Notes: generated by a model from the sequence alone, not told the origin. A stretch of 12,933 bases of DNA from Hyphomicrobiales bacterium (GCA_003164825.1 PLUH01000186.1:513-13445); one strand, 5' to 3'. Shown: positions 1-7,678, counted from the first letter of the stretch. Translations and numbers: made by a program.

Positions 1-11
1 CGGCGGCGCGG

Positions 12-1523
12 GTGGCGGACATATTGACGGCGCGGATTGAAATGCTCGGCGTTTCAAAGGCGTTTCCTGGCGTCCGGGCGCTCGATTGCGTCGATTTCCG
101 CGTCCAGGCCGGCGAAGTGCACGCGCTGATGGGCGAGAACGGGGCCGGCAAATCCACCCTCATCAAGATCATGACCGGCGCGGTCAGACGCGACGAGGGC
201 GAAATCCGCATCGACGGCCGCCCGGTCGAGATCAATTCACCGGGCGAAGCGCGCGCATTGGGCGTCGGGACAGTCTATCAAGAGGTCAATCTGATCCCGA
301 CCATGTCGGTGACCAGGAATTTGACGCTCGGCCGTCAGCCGCGCCGGTTCGGGCTGATCTCCTGGCGCACGGCGCGCAGCCTCGCCCGGGAGAGGCTCAA
401 GCGGCTTAGGATCGACATCGATGTCGAGCGGCCGCTTGGCTCCTTTTCGCTTGCCGTCCAGCAATTGGTCGCCATCGCGCGCGCGCTCGAGGACGACACG
501 CGGGTGCTGGTGCTGGACGAGCCGACCGCCAGCCTCGACGCCGACGAGGCCGAGCTCCTGTTCCAGATCGTCCGCGACCTGAAAGGCCGCGGCATCGCGA
601 TCGTCTTCATCACCCACTTCCTGGACCAGGTCTACAAGATCGCCGATCGGATATCGGTATTGCGCAACGGCCGCCTCGTCGGCGAAGGCGCGACCGCCGA
701 GCTTCCGCGGCTCAAGCTGATTTCGCTGATGCTCGGACGCGAACTCGAGGAGACCGAGGAGCGGCTCGAAGCTCTGCCCCACGGGGCCAAGGGTGAGCCG
801 ATCCTTCTGGCGGAGGGGCTTGGGCGGCGGCGCGTCATGGCTCCGTTCGACCTGACGCTCAGGCCTGGCGAGGTCGTGGGGCTCGCTGGGCTCCTCGGAT
901 CGGGGCGGACAGAAGTCGCCAAGCTCATCTTCGGCGCCATAAGGCCCGACTCCGGACGCATCGAAGTCGGCGGCGCGCGGATCGCGTCGCACTCGCCGGG
1001 GCAGTCGTTGCGCCATGGGATGGCGTTTTGCCCGGAAGACCGCAAGGCGGAGGGCATATTCGCCGAGCTCAGCGTGCGTGAGAACATCGTCCTTGGGCTG
1101 CAGACCAAGCGCGGCTGGCTGAGCCGCCTCTCGTACAGTGAGCAGGAGCGGCTGGCGCAGGAAATGATCGAGGCCCTCGGCATCGCGACGCCCGACGCGG
1201 ACAAACCGGTTGGCCAGTTGTCGGGCGGCAACCAGCAGAAGGTCGTGCTGGCGCGATCGCTGGTGTCCGGCCCGAGCATTCTCATTCTCGACGAGCCCAC
1301 TCGCGGCATCGATGTTGGCGCCCATGCCGAAATCGTCACCCTGATCCGCAAGCTTTGCGCCGAGGGTCTCGCGCTGCTGGTGGCGTCTTCGGAATTGGAC
1401 GAACTGATCGCCGTCAGCGACCGCATCGCGGTGTTGCGCGACCGGCGAATGATCGGCGAGATCGGCTCCGGCGATGTCACCCGCGAGACCATCATCCGCA
1501 CCATCGCGGGCGCAAGGTCGTGA
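12..1523 (+). CDS. ytfR: Sugar ABC transporter ATP-binding protein, YtfR type
   Basis: This cytoplasmic ATPase powers sugar import through the two permeases encoded just downstream. It has 503 residues, the usual length for the double-NBD sugar ATPases (RbsA/AraG/YtfR). The first domain has Walker A GENGAGKST (41-49), Q-loop Q90, a degenerate signature FSLAVQQ (145-151), Walker B ending DE (169-170) and H202. The second has the family's altered P-loop GLLGSGRTE (293-301), signature LSGGNQQK (403-410), DE at 427-428, and serine in place of the switch histidine (ASSELDE). From memory, phrases such as VYQEVNLIP, THFLDQVYKI and GLAGLLGSGRTE match E. coli YtfR closely. The GTG start is chosen because conserved family sequence begins before the first internal Met (residue 11). 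Only 11 bases lie upstream, so the true start could be outside the window. The stop overlaps the next gene by 4 bases (GTGA). The family is certain; the sugar is inferred. Confidence 0.93.
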   Translation: MADILTARIEMLGVSKAFPGVRALDCVDFRVQAGEVHALMGENGAGKSTLIKIMTGAVRRDEGEIRIDGRPVEINSPGEARALGVGTVYQEVNLIPTMSVTRNLTLGRQPRRFGLISWRTARSLARERLKRLRIDIDVERPLGSFSLAVQQLVAIARALEDDTRVLVLDEPTASLDADEAELLFQIVRDLKGRGIAIVFITHFLDQVYKIADRISVLRNGRLVGEGATAELPRLKLISLMLGRELEETEERLEALPHGAKGEPILLAEGLGRRRVMAPFDLTLRPGEVVGLAGLLGSGRTEVAKLIFGAIRPDSGRIEVGGARIASHSPGQSLRHGMAFCPEDRKAEGIFAELSVRENIVLGLQTKRGWLSRLSYSEQERLAQEMIEALGIATPDADKPVGQLSGGNQQKVVLARSLVSGPSILILDEPTRGIDVGAHAEIVTLIRKLCAEGLALLVASSELDELIAVSDRIAVLRDRRMIGEIGSGDVTRETIIRTIAGARS

Positions 1524-2611
1524 CTCCGGGCTCGAACGTCGAGACGAAGACCGCCGCGCTTCGTCCACGCGCAAACACCGAGACTGCCGCGCTTCCTCAG
1601 CGCCTGCATGGCCTGCGCGCGCTTGCCGGCCATCGGGCGATTTGGCCGCTTCTGGCGTTGGCGCTGATCCTTGCGGTCGACGGCGCCATCTCGCCCGGGT
1701 TCTTCAATGTCCGCATCGTCGAAGGACGCCTGTTCGGCAACCTCATCGATATCCTGTACCGGGCGATGCCGACCGCGGTCGTCGCCCTGGGGATGGCGGT
1801 GGTGATCGGCACGAAAGGCATCGACCTCTCGGTCGGATCGGTCATCGCCATCGTCGGCGCGGTGATCACCTGGCGGATTCATTCGGGCGATCCGCACCTC
1901 GTCGTTCTCATGGCCGCGCTTGCGGTGGGCGTTCTGTGCGGGTTGTGGAACGGGTTCCTGGTCGCCGTTCTCGACATCCAGCCGATCATCGCCACCTTGA
2001 TCCTGATGGTCAGCGGGCGCGGCATCGGATTGATGATCAACCTGCTTTACGGCGGAACCAATCCGAGCTTTACCAGCCCGCTGCTGCAGGGCCTCAGCGT
2101 CGGTCATATCGGGCTCGTCCCGACCCGGATCATTCTGGGCGCCGCCATCTTCGGCGCGCTTTGGCTCCTGATCCGCCGCACCGCGCTCGGATTGTTTCTC
2201 GAATCGGTCGGCGGCAACGCGGCCGCGGCGGATCTGGCCGGAATCAACGCCCGCCTGATCAAGTACGCGGCCTATGTCATCTGCGGATTTTGCGCCGCTT
2301 GGGCGGGCGTGGTGCTGGCGGCCGACACCCATACGTCGGATCCCGTCAGCATCGGCCTCTACATCGAGCTCGACGCCATTCTCGCCGTCGTCATCGGCGG
2401 CGGCTCGCTGTCGGGCGGGCGCATCTATCTTGGCATGACGGTTCTGGGCGCGCTGATCATTCAGGCGCTGACGACCTCGATTCTCACCAGCGGCCTGCCG
2501 CCGGAGTACAATCTGGTCGTCAAGGCGTTCGTCGTCATCGTCGTCCTCTTGTTGCAGTCGGACAATCTTCGCGCGGCTTTGTCGAAAGGCTTCACCGGGA
2601 GGAAGCGTTGA
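1520..2611 (+). CDS. ytfT: Sugar ABC transporter permease, YtfT type
   Basis: This is an inner-membrane subunit of the sugar importer, of the BPD_transp_2 (RbsC-like) permease family, with 363 residues. It has a hydrophilic N-terminus of about 40 residues followed by multiple hydrophobic segments. Family landmarks are GIDLSVGS (100-107), the loop VGGNAAAADLAGIN (230-243) that faces the ATPase, and AVVIGGGSLSGGR (289-301). The segments EGRLFG..IDIL and ELDAILAVVIGGGSL match, from memory, E. coli YtfT rather than YjfF or RbsC. The GTG start at 1520 overlaps the ytfR stop as GTGA. An AAGG sits only two bases before it, so translation is probably coupled to ytfR. The frame stays open upstream, but that part is antisense-free shadow of ytfR with no hydrophobic family sequence. 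The stop overlaps the next start as TTGA. It probably forms a heterodimer channel with the downstream permease. Confidence 0.92.
   Translation: MTPGSNVETKTAALRPRANTETAALPQRLHGLRALAGHRAIWPLLALALILAVDGAISPGFFNVRIVEGRLFGNLIDILYRAMPTAVVALGMAVVIGTKGIDLSVGSVIAIVGAVITWRIHSGDPHLVVLMAALAVGVLCGLWNGFLVAVLDIQPIIATLILMVSGRGIGLMINLLYGGTNPSFTSPLLQGLSVGHIGLVPTRIILGAAIFGALWLLIRRTALGLFLESVGGNAAAADLAGINARLIKYAAYVICGFCAAWAGVVLAADTHTSDPVSIGLYIELDAILAVVIGGGSLSGGRIYLGMTVLGALIIQALTTSILTSGLPPEYNLVVKAFVVIVVLLLQSDNLRAALSKGFTGRKR
2597..2603 (+). promoter_or_regulatory. Ribosome binding site deciding a TTG start
   Basis: GGGAGGA lies inside the last codons of the first permease. Its GGAGG core (2598-2602) is 5 bases before TTG 2608. 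It supports the TTG as the start of the second permease, where no ATG or GTG is suitably placed. Confidence 0.7.
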
Positions 2612-3570
2612 GCGAGAGGTACCTGCCGCTGCTCGCCACCATCGCTGTCTTCTCTGCGCTGTTCATCACCGGCGGCCTGCTTTACAATAACTTCCTGTCG
2701 ACGCTCGTGCTGGGCGACATCCTCGCCGACAACGCCTTCGTCATCATCGCCGCGATCGGCACGACCTTCGTCATTCTTAGCGGGGGCATCGACCTGTCGA
2801 TCGGATCGATGATCGGCTTCGTTGGCGTCGTCATGGCGAACCTCGATCCGCTTGGCTGGCATCCGCTCGCGTCGGGGGCGGCGATGCTCGCATTCGGCCT
2901 CGGCTTCGGCGCCCTGCAGGGCCTCATCATCGACTTTTGCGAGATTCAGCCGTTCATCGTCACCCTGGCCGGATTGTTCCTGCTGCGCGGCAGCTGTTTC
3001 ATGATCAATCTGGATTCGGTGCCGATCCAGCATCCGTTCGTCGCCGCCTTCGCGGCGACCAGCATTCCGCTGCCCGGCGGCGGCTTCCTGGCGAGTTCGG
3101 CGATCGTCATGCTGGTCGCGCTTGCGATAGCGATCGTCATCGCCCACTTCACCCGGTTCGGCGCCAACATCTACGCGATCGGCGGCGATCGGGTCTCGGC
3201 GGCGCTGATGGGCGTGCCGATGCGGCGCACGACGGTCGCGATCTATGCCCTGGGCGGGTTCTACAGCGCCCTGGGCGGCGTGATCTACGCCCTCTATACG
3301 TCTTCCGGCTATCCGCTGGCCGGCACCGGCAACGAGCTCACCGCGATCGCCTCGGTGGTGCTTGGCGGCACGGTGCTGACCGGCGGCGTCGGCATGGTTG
3401 CGGGGACGCTGTTCGGCGGCATGATCCTTGGCTTGATCGCCACGCTGATCAATTTCAACGGTTCGTTGAACGGCGCCTGGATCATGATCAGCGGCGGAGT
3501 TCTCCTGTTCCTGTTCATTGTGATGCAGCGCTCCTTGCTCTCTTCGTTCAGGCTGAGGGGCGTCGCTTGA
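2608..3570 (+). CDS. yjfF: Second sugar ABC transporter permease, YjfF type
   Basis: This is the second inner-membrane subunit of the sugar importer, with 320 residues, again of the BPD_transp_2 family. It has about eight to ten hydrophobic segments, the motif GGIDLSIGS (59-67), the cytoplasmic loop AIGGDRVSAALMGVPMRRT (190-208), and SVVLGGTVLTGGVG (249-262). The strings ILADNAF, FVILSGGIDLS, PGGG and YPLAGTG match, from memory, E. coli YjfF, the partner of YtfT in the galactofuranose importer. The start is TTG, which overlaps the upstream stop (TTGA) and has a good GGAGG five bases before it. That start gives a natural N-terminus leading straight into the first membrane helix. The reading frame continues far upstream, but only as a shadow of the first permease. 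Having two distinct permease genes, rather than one forming a homodimer, is characteristic of YtfT/YjfF-type importers. Confidence 0.92.
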   Translation: MSERYLPLLATIAVFSALFITGGLLYNNFLSTLVLGDILADNAFVIIAAIGTTFVILSGGIDLSIGSMIGFVGVVMANLDPLGWHPLASGAAMLAFGLGFGALQGLIIDFCEIQPFIVTLAGLFLLRGSCFMINLDSVPIQHPFVAAFAATSIPLPGGGFLASSAIVMLVALAIAIVIAHFTRFGANIYAIGGDRVSAALMGVPMRRTTVAIYALGGFYSALGGVIYALYTSSGYPLAGTGNELTAIASVVLGGTVLTGGVGMVAGTLFGGMILGLIATLINFNGSLNGAWIMISGGVLLFLFIVMQRSLLSSFRLRGVA

Positions 3571-3586
3571 GATTTGCTCGAGGTCC

Positions 3587-4423
3587 ATGGCGCGGGTTTC
3601 CACACACTTGACTTCGGCGGCGCAGCGCGCGCCCGCCGGCTCGCAACATTCGGCGGTCGAGCGCGCCGAGCGGCGCGACCGCGCCGCCCGCAGGTTCGAA
3701 CGCAATATCCATACGTCGCTCGCCGGGCGGCTCGGGCGCGAGATCGTCAGCGGGATCTATCCGCCCGGTTCGCTCCTGCCTAACGCGGCCGACATGTGCG
3801 GGCGCTTTTCGGTGTCCCGCACCGCGCTGAGGGAAGCCTATAGCGTGCTTACCGCCAAGGCGATGATTGTCGCGCGGCCGAAGATCGGCACTCGCGTGCG
3901 GCCCAAGGCCGACTGGAACATGCTCGATCCGGAGGTGCTGTCCTGGCATTTGCAGACGACGCCGACGGAAAGCTTCGTCGCCGAACTGTTCGTGCTGCGG
4001 CAGATGGTCGAGCCCGAGGCGGCGGCGCTCGCGGCCAAGGCGCGCTCACCCGCCACAATCGACCGGATCGCCGACGCCTATCGGCGTATGGACCAGTTCA
4101 AGGACGGCGCCGGCGATCTGATCGGCGCGGACCTCGACTTTCACATGGGCATCCTCCAGGCGACCGGAAATCACTTTCTCACCGCGCTTGGCGGCCTCAT
4201 CGGCACTTCGCTCGAATGCACGTTCGAACTGAGCTGGGAGGGCGCCTCCCGCATCCAGGACGACCGCCTGCATCAGCACCGCGGGATCTTCGAGGCCATC
4301 CGCGACGGCTCGCCGGAAGTGGCCAAGACCCGCATGACCGAGCTTCTGAGCGACTCGATGAACGACGTGCGCCAATATCTTACCCAGCGCGACGCTGCGA
4401 AGGAGCAGGCGGCGGCGCGGTGA
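3587..4423 (+). CDS. FadR-type GntR transcriptional regulator (FCD domain)
   Basis: This is a 278-residue cytoplasmic DNA-binding regulator. After a poorly conserved basic N-terminus (1-40) there is a winged helix-turn-helix (about 41-106), with LAGRLGREIVSGIYPPGSLLP, the recognition region FSVSRTALREAY (74-85) and wing IGTRVRPK. The C-terminal half (about 130-265) is an all-helical FCD ligand-binding domain. Ligands of the usual metal site are visible as D182, H186 and H231. By spacing, the fourth histidine would fall near residue 253, where the sequence has Leu. FCD regulators of this branch (DgoR, UxuR/ExuR, LldR types) respond to sugar acids or other organic acids. It starts 16 bases after the yjfF stop on the same strand, so it is probably co-transcribed and controls this transporter or linked sugar catabolism genes outside the window. 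The ATG has only a weak GAGG three bases upstream. The family is sure; effector and targets are unknown. Confidence 0.88.
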   Translation: MARVSTHLTSAAQRAPAGSQHSAVERAERRDRAARRFERNIHTSLAGRLGREIVSGIYPPGSLLPNAADMCGRFSVSRTALREAYSVLTAKAMIVARPKIGTRVRPKADWNMLDPEVLSWHLQTTPTESFVAELFVLRQMVEPEAAALAAKARSPATIDRIADAYRRMDQFKDGAGDLIGADLDFHMGILQATGNHFLTALGGLIGTSLECTFELSWEGASRIQDDRLHQHRGIFEAIRDGSPEVAKTRMTELLSDSMNDVRQYLTQRDAAKEQAAAR

Positions 4424-4452
4424 GCGAATATCGCTGAAGCAAAAGCGCGCGC

Positions 4453-5844
4453 TCACGGGCCGGTCTGCTCGCGCGCCCGCAGGCGCTCCGCAACTTGCTC
4501 GTCCGTGAGCCTCGCCTCGTAGATCGAGCGCCGCTCGATCAGGCGCGAGGTCGCGGTGGCGACGATGATGGCGGTCAGCATCGGCAGGACGAAGGCGCGG
4601 GCCTGGCCGGTCATTTCCATCATCAGGACGAGCGACGACACCGGTCCCTGCGTGGTCGCCGCCAGCATCGCGCCGGCGCCGAGAAGGGCGAAGAGTCCGA
4701 TCTCCGCGCCGGGATGGACCCAGAGCCAGAGCGCGCCGAGCGCCGAGCCCATGAGGGCGCCCGTGGCGAGCGAGGGCGTGAACAGTCCGCCGGGCGCGCC
4801 ACCCGCGGCGGAGCTGACGGTCGCAAGCGGCCGCAGCACAAGGAGCGCGAACAGCGCGAGCGGCGCGAGCGGGTGGAGGAACAGGAGCTGGGCGAGGTCC
4901 TGCCCGTTGCCGAGCAGTTGGGGAAAGACGATCGACAGGAGCCCGACCGCCGCCAGGACCGCGGGCGGCGCGGCGAGGCGGCGCCAGTCGGACGGGCGGA
5001 CCCGATCAGCCCACGCGATCGCGCGAACGAAAGCGACCGACCCCAGGCCGATGAATGGCGAGGCGATGATCGCCCAGAGATAGACGTCGGGCGGAATAAC
5101 GTAGGCCGGAATTGTGTAGAGGGGCGCGTTGGGGACGACGAAGCTCGCCGCCTTGACCGCGATGAGCGCGGCGGCAAGCGCTGGCATGACGAGCCGCAAC
5201 CCCAGCGTCCCCCGCAGCACCTCGAGCGCAAACAGCGCGCCGCCGAGCGGAACGCTATAGACGGCGGCCATTCCGGCGCCGGCGCCGATCGCGACCATGA
5301 GGCGGCGCTGTTCGTCCGAAAGCTTTTGCAGGTCGGAGGCCAGATTGCCGAAGACGGCGCCGAATTGTTTTGGCCCGCCCTCGCGGCCCAGCGGGGCGCC
5401 CATGCCGACGATGATGATCGACAGCACCGCGCTGCCGAGCGTTCTCAAAGCGGGCAGCCGGCCGGCCTGAAACCAGATCGCCGCGGTGATCTCGATGCCG
5501 TTGCCGCTGCTCAGCCGCGTCAGCAGCCATTGGCCCAAGCCGGTGAGGAGTCCGGCCCCGAGCAGCAAGGCGACATGGCGCAACGGGCTGGCCTGCCGCG
5601 CCGCCTCGAGCAGCGCCTCCGGCTCGGCCGCGCCCCAGGCGAGCTCTTGCACCGCTTTGAACAACAAGGTCAGAGCGGCCGCGCCAAGACCGGCGCATAT
5701 GCCGGTGAGCGCAACCGCGAGCCAGAAGCGCAACGCTCCGGGGTCACGAAGCGTCGCCGGGACCTTTGCGCCGGCCGGCGCTGGCGCCTCGGCGGCGCCT
5801 GGGGCGGCGGGGATTGACCCTAACTCCAATTCCGGCCTCCGCAT
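4453..5844 (-). CDS. CLC-family chloride channel/transporter
   Basis: This integral inner-membrane protein moves chloride or another anion, with 463 residues from ATG 5844. A proline/alanine-rich N-terminus (1-35) precedes the helical CLC core and there are no C-terminal CBS domains. Anion-pathway motifs are recognisable but altered: GNGIE (114-118) where GSGIP is usual, GREGGPKQ (153-160) with gating glutamate E155, ALEVL (206-210), GGLFTPS (352-358), and a central tyrosine at Y442 (SIYEARL). E208-V209 aligns with E202-E203 of E. coli ClC-ec1, so the internal proton glutamate appears to be Val, as in animal CLC channels. The open frame extends to a TTG at 5958, but that adds a basic, low-complexity stretch; ATG 5844 is preferred although no clear ribosome binding site precedes it. 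The gene is convergent with the GntR gene (29-base gap) and divergent from purE. It could act as a channel rather than a proton exchanger. Confidence 0.88.
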   Translation of the reverse strand: MRRPELELGSIPAAPGAAEAPAPAGAKVPATLRDPGALRFWLAVALTGICAGLGAAALTLLFKAVQELAWGAAEPEALLEAARQASPLRHVALLLGAGLLTGLGQWLLTRLSSGNGIEITAAIWFQAGRLPALRTLGSAVLSIIIVGMGAPLGREGGPKQFGAVFGNLASDLQKLSDEQRRLMVAIGAGAGMAAVYSVPLGGALFALEVLRGTLGLRLVMPALAAALIAVKAASFVVPNAPLYTIPAYVIPPDVYLWAIIASPFIGLGSVAFVRAIAWADRVRPSDWRRLAAPPAVLAAVGLLSIVFPQLLGNGQDLAQLLFLHPLAPLALFALLVLRPLATVSSAAGGAPGGLFTPSLATGALMGSALGALWLWVHPGAEIGLFALLGAGAMLAATTQGPVSSLVLMMEMTGQARAFVLPMLTAIIVATATSRLIERRSIYEARLTDEQVAERLRAREQTGP

Positions 5845-5998
5845 CAGGGCTTGGACCCGCGGGCGCGCCCAACGAAGTCGTACAGCGCCAAGCGACGATG
5901 GGCAAAGGCCTCCGCGCGCCCTGCGCTTGCGCCCCCCGCCGCCTTCCTTTAAGCGCAATCACCATGAATCGCGTCGATTCGGGCCTCGGCGGGCGCCT
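5845..5998. promoter_or_regulatory. Divergent intergenic region, CLC gene / purE
   Basis: These 154 bases separate two divergently transcribed genes and must hold promoters for both. I see no convincing -35/-10 pair: TTGCGC (5927) and CTTTAA (5947) are too close together. No purine riboswitch is recognisable. A 12-codon reading frame (5964-6002) ends across the purE start. Confidence 0.4.
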
Positions 5999-6505
5999 GT
6001 GAGCGGGGCGGCGAAACCGGTCGCCATCATCATGGGCAGCCAGTCGGATTGGGCGGTGATGCGCCGCGCCGCCGAGACGCTCGAAGCGCTCGGCGTCGGC
6101 TATGAGGCCCGGATCGTCTCCGCCCATCGCACGCCCGACCGCATGACCGCCTTCGCCAAGGGGGCGAAAGCCGCGGGCTTCAAGGTCATCATCGCCGGCG
6201 CCGGCGGCGCCGCGCATCTGCCCGGCATGACGGCGGCCTTCACCACGCTGCCGGTGTTCGGCGTGCCGGTCCCCTCGAAGGCGCTGAAGGGCGAGGACAG
6301 TCTCCTCTCCATCGTCCAGATGCCGGCCGGCGTTCCGGTCGGCACACTCGCGATCGGCGAAGCGGGCGCGATCAACGCGGCGCTCATCGCCGCAGCCGTG
6401 CTGGCGCTCGCCGACGAAGCGCTGGCGGCGCGGCTCGAGGCGTGGCGGGCGGCGCGCACGGCCGAGGTCGCCGAGCGGCCGGCCGACGAGGCAACGGAGC
6501 GATGA
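5999..6505 (+). CDS. purE: N5-carboxyaminoimidazole ribonucleotide mutase PurE
   Basis: PurE rearranges N5-CAIR, the product of PurK, to CAIR in the purine synthesis pathway in the cytoplasm. It has 168 residues, typical for class I bacterial PurE, which forms octamers. It shows GSQSDW (13-18), SAHRTP (41-46) with catalytic H43, AGAGGAAHLPGM (66-77), and SLLSIVQMPAGVPV (101-114). The GTG at 5999 is chosen because it is the only start codon shortly before VAIIMGSQSDW, which must be included. There is no good Shine-Dalgarno sequence. The GTG is crossed by the stop of a 12-codon upstream frame (GTGA at 5999-6002), which may help initiation. The C-terminus (about 140-168) is a charged Ala/Glu/Arg tail. 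The gene overlaps purK by 4 bases (ATGA). The upstream in-frame extension is antisense to the CLC gene and not coding. Confidence 0.95.
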   Translation: MSGAAKPVAIIMGSQSDWAVMRRAAETLEALGVGYEARIVSAHRTPDRMTAFAKGAKAAGFKVIIAGAGGAAHLPGMTAAFTTLPVFGVPVPSKALKGEDSLLSIVQMPAGVPVGTLAIGEAGAINAALIAAAVLALADEALAARLEAWRAARTAEVAERPADEATER

Positions 6506-7587
6506 TCCTAAGCCCGGGCGCCACCATCGGCATTCTCGGCGCCGGCCAGCTCGGGCGCATGCTCGCGGTTGCCGCGCTGAAACTCGGCCTGCGCACCCAC
6601 ATTTTCGCCCCCGAGGCTGCGGCGCCGGCCTATGACGCGGCGGCGGCGCGGACCGTCGCCGCCTTCGACGACGAGGCGGCGCTCGCCCGCTTCGCCGAGG
6701 CCGTCGACGTCGTCACCTTCGAGTTCGAGAACGTGCCGACAGCGACGGTCGAATTTCTCGCTGAGCGCGTGGCGGTCCGCCCGGGCGTCCGCGCGCTGGC
6801 GCAGACCCAGGACCGGCTGACCGAGAAGACGTTCCTGCGCGATCTCGGCCTCAAAACCGCGCCCTTCGTCAAGGTCGAGGATGCAGGCGCGCTGGTGCGC
6901 GCGGTCGCCGAGCTCGGCCGGCCGGCGATCCTCAAGACCCGGCGGTTCGGCTATGACGGCAAGGGCCAGTCGCTGATCCGCGAGGGCTCCAACGTCGCCG
7001 CGGTCCACCGCACGCTCGGGCCCGCGCCGATGATCCTCGAGGGCTTCGTCGCCTTCGAGCGTGAGGTCTCGGTCGTCGCCGCCCGCAGCCTCGAAGGCGA
7101 GATCGTCGCTTACGACCTGTGCGAGAACGAGCACGAGCGCCACATCCTGGCCCGCACCCGCGCGCCGGCGCGGGTCAGTCCGGAGACGGCGGCGGAGGCG
7201 AAGCGCATCGCCGGCCAGGTGCTGGAAGCGCTCGAGTACGTCGGCGTCCTGGCGGTCGAGCTGTTCGTCGTCCGCGACCGCCACGGCGAGGGGCTGATCG
7301 TCAACGAGGTCGCGCCGAGAGTGCACAATTCCGGCCACTGGACGATCGAGGGCGCGCAGACGTCGCAGTTCGAGCAGCATGTCCGCGCCATCGCCGGCTG
7401 GCCGCTCGGCGCGTCGACCCGGCGCGGGCGGGCCGAGATGCACAACCTGATTGGCGAGGACGCCGAGGAATGGCGCGATATCCTCGCCCAGCCGGACCTG
7501 AGCCTGCATCTCTACGGCAAGCTCGAAATCCGCCCCGACCGCAAGATGGGCCACGTCACCCGCGTCTTCCCGGAGACGCCTTTGTAG
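6502..7587 (+). CDS. purK: 5-(carboxyamino)imidazole ribonucleotide synthase PurK
   Basis: PurK uses ATP and bicarbonate to carboxylate AIR to N5-CAIR, which PurE then converts to CAIR. It has 361 residues and an ATP-grasp fold. The N-terminal Rossmann-like motif GILGAGQLGRM (10-20) binds the nucleotide substrate. EFEN (74-77), LKTRRFGYDGKGQ (144-156), EREVSVVAAR (186-195) and NEVAPRVHNSGHWT (268-281) are the ATP-grasp and metal/substrate motifs. KMGHV (348-352) near the end is typical of PurK. The ATG at 6502 overlaps the purE stop as ATGA, with GAGG ten bases and GGAG two bases upstream, so translation is coupled. The open frame begins earlier (6442) but only inside purE. No motif is missing and the length is normal. 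The presence of purK indicates the two-step PurK/PurE route rather than a direct AIR carboxylase. Confidence 0.96.
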   Translation: MILSPGATIGILGAGQLGRMLAVAALKLGLRTHIFAPEAAAPAYDAAAARTVAAFDDEAALARFAEAVDVVTFEFENVPTATVEFLAERVAVRPGVRALAQTQDRLTEKTFLRDLGLKTAPFVKVEDAGALVRAVAELGRPAILKTRRFGYDGKGQSLIREGSNVAAVHRTLGPAPMILEGFVAFEREVSVVAARSLEGEIVAYDLCENEHERHILARTRAPARVSPETAAEAKRIAGQVLEALEYVGVLAVELFVVRDRHGEGLIVNEVAPRVHNSGHWTIEGAQTSQFEQHVRAIAGWPLGASTRRGRAEMHNLIGEDAEEWRDILAQPDLSLHLYGKLEIRPDRKMGHVTRVFPETPL

Positions 7588-7611
7588 CCGCGCTCGCCGA
7601 GCGGGGGCGGC

Positions 7612-7630
7612 ACGCGGTCGGCGACCGCGT
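7612..7630 (+). terminator. Hairpin after purEK
   Basis: ACGCGGTC-GGC-GACCGCGT is a perfect 8-bp stem with a 3-base loop, 25 bases after the purK stop. No T run follows, so it is not a classical intrinsic terminator. It may mark the 3' end of the purEK message or assist Rho-dependent ending ahead of the tRNA promoter at 7649. Confidence 0.4.
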
Positions 7631-7648
7631 CTACAGAGCGTCCGCGCC

Positions 7649-7678
7649 TTGACAGGCCAACGGCGCCCTCTCTATACC
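7649..7678 (+). promoter_or_regulatory. Sigma-70 type promoter of the tRNA gene
   Basis: A perfect -35 TTGACA (7649-7654) is followed by a -10 element read as CTATAC (7672-7677, spacer 17) or TATACC (7673-7678, spacer 18). Initiation would fall near 7684, about 36 bases before the mature tRNA 5' end. It is the best promoter match I found in the window and fits a stable-RNA gene. Confidence 0.75.

Noticed and set aside
237..1574. Minus-strand open frame of 445 codons opposite ytfR
   Set aside because: No recognisable domain, composition typical of antisense frames, and the opposite strand holds a complete ATPase with all motifs.
632..2332. Long minus-strand open frame (566 codons) antisense to ytfR/ytfT
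   Set aside because: It is rich in Arg, Asp, Gly and Pro with no family motif, and lies opposite two clear transporter genes. It is a high-GC shadow frame.
2461..3705. Minus-strand open frame of 414 codons opposite yjfF
   Set aside because: Composition is Arg/Asp/Glu/Gln-rich without domain signs; it is the complement of hydrophobic membrane codons.
4423..4435. Small inverted repeat AGCGA-ATA-TCGCT after the GntR gene
   Set aside because: A 5-bp stem without a T run is too weak to call a terminator in DNA of this composition.
4495..5817. Plus-strand open frame of 440 codons opposite the CLC gene
   Set aside because: The product is repetitive in Arg, Glu, Gly and Gln with no motif; the CLC reading frame on the other strand is clearly the gene.
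5927..5952. Possible purE promoter TTGCGC / CTTTAA
   Set aside because: The spacer is only 14 bases and both hexamers are weak.
5845..5958. N-terminal extension of the CLC protein from TTG 5958
   Set aside because: It would add 38 basic, low-complexity residues with no ribosome binding site, using up most of the divergent promoter region; ATG 5844 is more likely.
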